In this document: positions 4,587 to 7,502 of the stretch, one piece after another
Layout: each line of letters starts with the position of its first letter
Position numbering within the stretch: position 1 is the first letter of the stretch
Source of the DNA: Phycisphaerales bacterium
GTDB lineage: Bacteria > Planctomycetota > Phycisphaerae > SM23-33
Assembly: GCA_003485185.1 (NCBI GenBank)
Contig: DNAS01000111.1
Location: 1,845 to 9,346, forward strand
DNA length: 7,502 nt
Direction: 5' to 3'
Notes under the pieces: model-generated
What the model was told of the DNA's origin: nothing
Database searches by the model: none
What the model saw: only the letters and a program-made list of their open reading frames with translations
Translations under genes and position numbers: made by a program

Positions 4587-6119
4587 ATGAGCAGCGAGTT
4601 CCAGAAGAAGAAGGACAACTACTACGTTCCCGGCGGCAACGACGACGCCGAACTCCAGCGCGAGCTGGACGAGGCGCTGGGCGACATGAGCCTGGGCGAC
4701 ATCCTGGACGCCGAAGCCGCGGCCGAGAAGGGTTCCGCGCCGGCGGGCAAGGGCGTGCGCAAGGGGCGCGTCGTGTCCATCCAGGGCGATGACATCTTCG
4801 TGGATCTCGGCGGGCGCAGCGAGGGGCTGCTGCCGGCCGACCAGTTCGCCGACGAGCCGCTTCCGGCCGTGGGCGACACCGTCGAGGTCACCATCGAGGG
4901 CTACGACGGGGCCGACGGACTGCTGCTGCTCAGCCGCAAGGGCGCCGTCCTGGCGGCCACCTGGCAGTCGCTCGACGAGGGGCAGATCGTCGAGGCCCGC
5001 GTCACCGGGCACAACAAGGGTGGCTTGGAGCTCTCCCTCAACGGGATCCCGGCGTTCATGCCGTTCAGCCAGGTCGAGATGTACCGCGTGGAAGACCTCG
5101 CCCCGTACGTCGGGCGCGTGCTCAAGTGCCAGGTGCTCGAGGCCGACCCGTCCGAGCACAAGGTGGTGCTCTCGCAGCGGGCGGTGCAGGAGCTCGAGGC
5201 CGAGCAGGGGCGCGAGCAGATGTGGCAGGAACTCGCCGAGGGCAAGGTTCTGCCCGGCACGGTGACCAGCGTGATGCCCTACGGGGCGTTCGTGGACCTG
5301 GGCAACGGGGTGCAGGGCCTGCTGCACGTCCGCGAGATGAGCCACGCGCGGGTGGACGACCCGGCGAAGCTGGTCAAGCAGGGCGACAAGCTGAACGTGC
5401 AGGTGGTCAAGCTGGACCGCGAGGCGCGTCGGATCGGACTGAGCCTCAAGCACATCTTGGGCGACCCGTGGGACGGCGCGGAGTCGAAGTGGCCGGCCGA
5501 CACCGTGACGGCAGGGCGGGTGACGCGCCTGATGGACTTCGGCGCGTTCGTCGAGCTCGAGCCGGGCGTGGAGGGGCTGGTGCCCATCGGCGAACTGACG
5601 TTCGAGCGGCGGGTCAACCACCCGCGCGAGGTCGTCTCCGAGGGCGACGCGGTGAAGGTGCGCGTCATGGGCGTGGACCGCGAGCGGAAGCGCATCAGCC
5701 TGTCGCTGAAGCGCGTGGGGGACGACCCGTGGATGGGCGCGTCGGCCCGCTGGCCCGAGGGCAGCGTGCTCGAGGGCCTGGTGCGGCGGATCGCCGACTT
5801 CGGCGCGTTCGTGGAGATCGTCCCCGGCGTGGAGGGGCTGGTGCACATCAGCCACCTCAGCGACAAGCGCGTCAACGCCGTCGGCGACGCCGTCCGCGAG
5901 GGCCAGACCGTCAAGGTCAAGGTTCTCGAGGTCGACGAGCAGCGCCGTCGCATGAGCCTGTCGATCAAGGAAGCCATGGAATCCGCGGTGACCGCCAGCG
6001 CCGCCGACATCGCGAAATATTCCTCGGGCGGGCCCGCCGAGGGCGAGACCTCCGGGCTGTTCCACCTGCCCGGGCAGGCGCCCAAGAAGGAAAAGAAACG
6101 CAAGGGCGGGCTCGACTGA
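4587..6119 (+). CDS. rpsA: 30S ribosomal protein S1 (five S1 domains)
   Basis: S1 binds mRNA on the small ribosomal subunit and helps initiate translation of structured messages. The 510-aa protein has five OB-fold S1 domains at about 55-118, 131-198, 220-288, 305-375 and 392-461. The last three carry the strong signature (YGAFVDL, FGAFVEL, FGAFVEI followed by G(V)(Q/E)GL(L/V)). Domains 1 and 2 are more divergent, as usual for the ribosome-binding part of S1. E. coli S1 has six domains; shorter versions are common in other phyla. The C-terminus is a lysine-rich tail (KKEKKRKGG). The ATG at 4587 is preferred because GAGGA (4576-4580) lies 6 nt upstream. The ATG at 4581 abuts the same Shine-Dalgarno with no spacing, and the frame further upstream runs through repeat copy B. 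A candidate promoter lies at 4502-4529. Confidence 0.92.
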   Translation: MSSEFQKKKDNYYVPGGNDDAELQRELDEALGDMSLGDILDAEAAAEKGSAPAGKGVRKGRVVSIQGDDIFVDLGGRSEGLLPADQFADEPLPAVGDTVEVTIEGYDGADGLLLLSRKGAVLAATWQSLDEGQIVEARVTGHNKGGLELSLNGIPAFMPFSQVEMYRVEDLAPYVGRVLKCQVLEADPSEHKVVLSQRAVQELEAEQGREQMWQELAEGKVLPGTVTSVMPYGAFVDLGNGVQGLLHVREMSHARVDDPAKLVKQGDKLNVQVVKLDREARRIGLSLKHILGDPWDGAESKWPADTVTAGRVTRLMDFGAFVELEPGVEGLVPIGELTFERRVNHPREVVSEGDAVKVRVMGVDRERKRISLSLKRVGDDPWMGASARWPEGSVLEGLVRRIADFGAFVEIVPGVEGLVHISHLSDKRVNAVGDAVREGQTVKVKVLEVDEQRRRMSLSIKEAMESAVTASAADIAKYSSGGPAEGETSGLFHLPGQAPKKEKKRKGGLD

Positions 6120-6188
6120 ACAGGAGCCCGTCGCCAGTAGCCGGGAGCCAGGGGACCGAACCCGGCATTTCGAGACCACGAAAGAAAA

Positions 6189-6275
6189 GGAACCAGGAAC
6201 AAGGGAACAGGGAACCAGGGAAGAAGGCATCCGGCCGCGCCGGGATTCCGGGTTCCTGGTTCCCCGGTTCCGGGA
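6189..6275. repeat. GGAAC/GTTCC inverted repeat, copy C
   Basis: GGAAC occurs at 6189, 6196, 6204 and 6211, and GTTCC at 6252, 6259 and 6267, phased 7-8 nt. The arms pair as a long imperfect hairpin around a GC-rich centre (about 6226-6244). It fills most of the 174-nt gap between rpsA and the flavodoxin gene, and its right arm runs into the shared leader. The gap before it (6120-6188) shows no terminator for rpsA. Confidence 0.75.
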
Positions 6276-6298
6276 TGCGAAAAGGAGACCGTCATGGC
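6248..6298 (+). promoter_or_regulatory. Shared leader with RBS and start codon, copy 2
   Basis: This 51-nt stretch matches 3798-3848 at 48 positions. It includes the GTTCC arm, the linker, AAGGAG (6282-6287, 6 nt before the ATG) and ATGGC. The two downstream genes are unrelated, so the similarity belongs to the leader and not to a gene duplication. Confidence 0.85.
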
Positions 6299-6773
6299 CA
6301 GGATGCTGATCTGCTACTACAGCCGCACGGGACACACGGAGCACATGGCCGAGGCCGTCGCCGAAGGGGCGCGCGAAGTGAAGGGGGCGACGGTGGACCT
6401 CCGCCCGCTGGCGAAGGTGGCCGCCAAGGACCTCCCGGAGTTCGACGCCATCGTCATGGGCTCGCCGACGTACTATGGCACGATGGCCGCCGAGATGAAG
6501 CAGCTCTTCGACGAGTCCGTGGCGTTTCACGGGCAACTGGCGGGCAAGGTCGGCGGGGCGTTCTCCAGCAGCGCCAACGTCGGCGGGGGCAACGAGACGA
6601 CCGTCCTGGACATCCTCAAGGCCATGCTCATCCACGGAATGGTGATCCAGGGCGAAGTCAGCGGCGACCACTACGGCCCGGTGGCCATCGGCGACCTGGA
6701 CAAGCGCTCGCGGGCCAACTGCGTCAAGCTGGGGCAGGCCCTGGCCAAGCTGGCGGTCCAGCTCCACGGCTGA
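6294..6773 (+). CDS. Flavodoxin-family protein, short WrbA-like
   Basis: This is a predicted cytoplasmic FMN-binding electron-transfer protein or NAD(P)H:quinone reductase. The 159-aa chain has the flavodoxin fold. Strand 1 is MLICYYS, followed by the FMN-phosphate loop SRTGHT (10-15). Next come VMGSPTYYGTMAAEMKQLFD (54-73), containing the isoalloxazine-side SPTYYG loop, and FSSSANVGGGNETT (90-103) with the WrbA-type GG.ET pattern. HYGPVAIG (126-133) closes the series. WrbA proteins are usually near 200 aa, so this is a compact relative, and I do not assign the wrbA symbol. AAGGAG 6 nt upstream fixes the start. The leader is nearly identical to that of the gene at 3844. No redox partner lies nearby. 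The substrate is unknown. Confidence 0.9.
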   Translation: MARMLICYYSRTGHTEHMAEAVAEGAREVKGATVDLRPLAKVAAKDLPEFDAIVMGSPTYYGTMAAEMKQLFDESVAFHGQLAGKVGGAFSSSANVGGGNETTVLDILKAMLIHGMVIQGEVSGDHYGPVAIGDLDKRSRANCVKLGQALAKLAVQLHG

Positions 6774-6784
6774 GATGCCGGGGG

Positions 6785-6800
6785 CCGACATGCCTGTCGG
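6785..6800. other. Small perfect hairpin after the flavodoxin gene
   Basis: CCGACA (6785-6790) pairs with TGTCGG (6795-6800) around TGCC, 12 nt after the flavodoxin stop codon. There is no T-run, so termination is doubtful. It may simply stabilise the 3' end of the message. Confidence 0.4.
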
Positions 6801-6806
6801 AAACCG

Positions 6807-6841
6807 CAATGGAGCCGTCTACGACCGGAGTTTCTCCATTG
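6807..6841. promoter_or_regulatory. Inverted repeat overlapping the -35 box, possible operator
   Basis: CAATGGAG (6807-6814) and CTCCATTG (6834-6841) form a perfect 8-nt inverted repeat with a 19-nt spacer. The right half overlaps the TTG of the -35 hexamer at 6839-6844. The position suits a regulator of the downstream promoter. Alternatively it is a hairpin at the end of the flavodoxin transcript. Confidence 0.4.
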
Positions 6842-6867
6842 ACAAAGAATGAACTATCCTCTATGAT
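6839..6867 (+). promoter_or_regulatory. Consensus sigma-70 promoter of the small RNA
   Basis: TTGACA (6839-6844, perfect) and TATGAT (6862-6867, 5 of 6) are separated by exactly 17 nt. This is by far the best promoter in the window. Transcription should start at about 6874. No open reading frame with an RBS follows before the terminator at 7005-7045. Confidence 0.85.
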
Positions 6868-6873
6868 TACGAT

Positions 6874-7045
6874 AGGTCGGGACGGCAACGCTCAGGCTAT
6901 CCCGGCGCAGGCTCATCGCTCTTTGCCTGTACAAGGTTGCACAAGGGGCCGGTGTATCGCCCCTGGATGTGGAAGTAGAGGAAGAAGCGAGGTGAGGGTA
7001 AAGACCGCATGTCGGCGCCATGGGCGTCGTGTGCGGCCTTTTTTT
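6874..7045 (+). ncRNA. Putative structured small RNA, about 170 nt, unknown family
   Basis: A consensus promoter and a strong intrinsic terminator bracket about 172 nt without a credible coding sequence. Local hairpins are CGGGA/TCCCG (6878-6882/6900-6904), GCAGGC/GCCTGT (6907-6912/6925-6930, 12-nt loop) and AGGGGC/GCCCCT (6944-6949/6959-6964). The second loop, TCATCGCT (6913-6920), can pair with AGCG-AG-GTGA (6986-6995), making a pseudoknot of 8 bp with a 2-nt bulge. A competing pairing is CTTTGCC/GGTAAAG (6921-6927/6997-7003). A purine-rich stretch (6965-7003) carries GGA at 6965, 6971 and 6980. It does not resemble tRNA, tmRNA (no terminal tRNA-like part) or SRP RNA (no GGAAGCAGC-type loop). 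A divergent 6S RNA is not excluded, though the long closed rod typical of 6S is not obvious. Confidence 0.65.
7005..7045 (+). terminator. Strong intrinsic terminator of the small RNA
   Basis: The arm CCGCATGTCGGCGCC (7005-7019) pairs with GGCGTCGTGTGCGG (7023-7036) through about 14 bp including several G-U pairs and one bulged C. Seven T residues follow (7039-7045). It lies 10 nt from the stop codon of the converging protease gene. Read on the minus strand the trailing tract is only TCTTTACCC, so it would serve that gene less well. Confidence 0.85.
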
Positions 7046-7054
7046 AACGATCGG

Positions 7055-7502
7055 CTACCCCCCCTGGGCGAGCTGGACGGCCAGTTGCACGCCGTTGAAC
7101 ATCACGTGCAGGACGATCGGCCCCAGCAGCCGCCCGCTCCGCTCGTAGTTGTACCCCAGGACGATCCCCAGCACGATCAGCGCGGGGATATACTGCGGCG
7201 TGTCCATGTGCAGCAGCCCGAAGACCACCGAGGCGATTGCGACGGCCGCCCACGGGCTTCGCGTGTAGCAGCGCATCATGGACTGGAGGATTCCGCGGAA
7301 GAAGACCTCCTCGGCCAGCGGCGCCAGCAGCGCAGCGCCGACGAACAGGACCGCCTTCCACGGGCCGTGCAACTGCCCCAGCAGGCGGATGAGCCGGTGG
7401 GTCTTTTCCTCCAGCAGGGCTGGGTCGTACTGGTAGAGCAGCCAGCTTCCGGCGGCGGCCAGCGCGATCACGACCGGCAGCGAGGCGAAATATCCGACGA
7501 TT
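7055..7502 (-). CDS. CPBP-family intramembrane glutamic protease (5' end beyond window)
   Basis: This is a membrane-embedded protease of the CPBP/CAAX-processing (Rce1-like, ABI) family. The stop is TAG at 7055-7057 and 148 residues are visible. The frame stays open to the right edge, so the N-terminus is missing; a GTG at 7471 is internal to a hydrophobic segment and is unlikely to be the start. Motif 1, AEEVFFRG, holds the catalytic di-glutamate and arginine (near 7315-7292). Motif 2, FGLLH, and motif 3, HVMFN, supply the remaining conserved histidine and asparagine positions. At least four hydrophobic segments are visible: around VVIALAAAGSWLL, KAVLFVGAALLAPLA, AAVAIASVVFGLL and IPALIVLGIVLGY. 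Substrates cannot be inferred; family roles include prenyl-protein processing and bacteriocin self-immunity. It converges on the small RNA. Confidence 0.9.
   Translation of the reverse strand, partial: IVGYFASLPVVIALAAAGSWLLYQYDPALLEEKTHRLIRLLGQLHGPWKAVLFVGAALLAPLAEEVFFRGILQSMMRCYTRSPWAAVAIASVVFGLLHMDTPQYIPALIVLGIVLGYNYERSGRLLGPIVLHVMFNGVQLAVQLAQGG

Noticed and set aside
1233..6119. Translation operon containing fusA and rpsA
   Set aside because: Gaps of 520 and 260 nt, a terminator-like hairpin and an unrelated gene separate them, and a candidate promoter precedes rpsA.
4569..6809. Very long open frame on the minus strand opposite rpsA and the flavodoxin gene
   Set aside because: It covers two clearly coding plus-strand genes and the repeat between them, and its protein has no recognisable motifs.
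6874..7045. tmRNA, SRP RNA or riboswitch
   Set aside because: There is no tRNA-like end or tag frame and no SRP apical loop. No gene on the same strand lies downstream for a riboswitch to control, since the next gene converges.

Overview
The window is GC-rich bacterial chromosome with long, repeat-laden intergenic regions. The best clue to the host is the elongation factor G. Its signature segments (AHVDSGKTTL, YYAGRIHRMQEVKG, GIDCASGDTF, HKKQTGGSGQY) resemble the mitochondrial/spdEFG1 type found in spirochaetes, planctomycetes and deltaproteobacteria, not the usual str-operon EF-G. With the high GC, the stand-alone fusA and the repeat-filled gaps, I infer a planctomycete (Phycisphaerae-like) or a relative. 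This rests on remembered family features, not a search.

Layout, left to right. (1) On the minus strand, cut by the left edge, is an acetolactate decarboxylase with a lipoprotein signal peptide. (2) Diverging from it is a 65-codon helical small protein with a TATAAT box and a strong Shine-Dalgarno. (3) A 383-nt gap holds a candidate promoter, a strong stem-loop and a long palindromic repeat, all ahead of fusA. (4) fusA (696 aa). (5) A 520-nt gap holds a two-hairpin element, a 14-nt tandem array, a terminator-like hairpin and a GGAAC/GTTCC inverted repeat. (6) A 160-aa protein with a helix-turn-helix-like N-terminus and a tail built partly from 10-nt tandem repeats. (7) A second GGAAC/GTTCC element, then the ribosomal protein S1 gene (five S1 domains). 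(8) A third GGAAC/GTTCC element, then a short WrbA-like flavodoxin. (9) A consensus sigma-70 promoter (TTGACA-17-TATGAT) followed by about 170 nt of non-coding, foldable sequence and a strong intrinsic terminator: a probable independent small RNA. (10) Converging from the right edge is a CPBP (CAAX-type) intramembrane protease, cut by the window end.

The plus-strand genes are separated by 174-520 nt and probably are separate transcription units. fusA and rpsA are both core translation genes, but nothing links them into an operon here. The best candidates for something new are the small RNA at about 6874-7045 and the 51-nt leader, including RBS and start codon, shared almost identically by two unrelated genes (3798-3848 and 6248-6298). 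The three-member GGAAC/GTTCC family, with half-sites phased at 7-8 nt, is the third.
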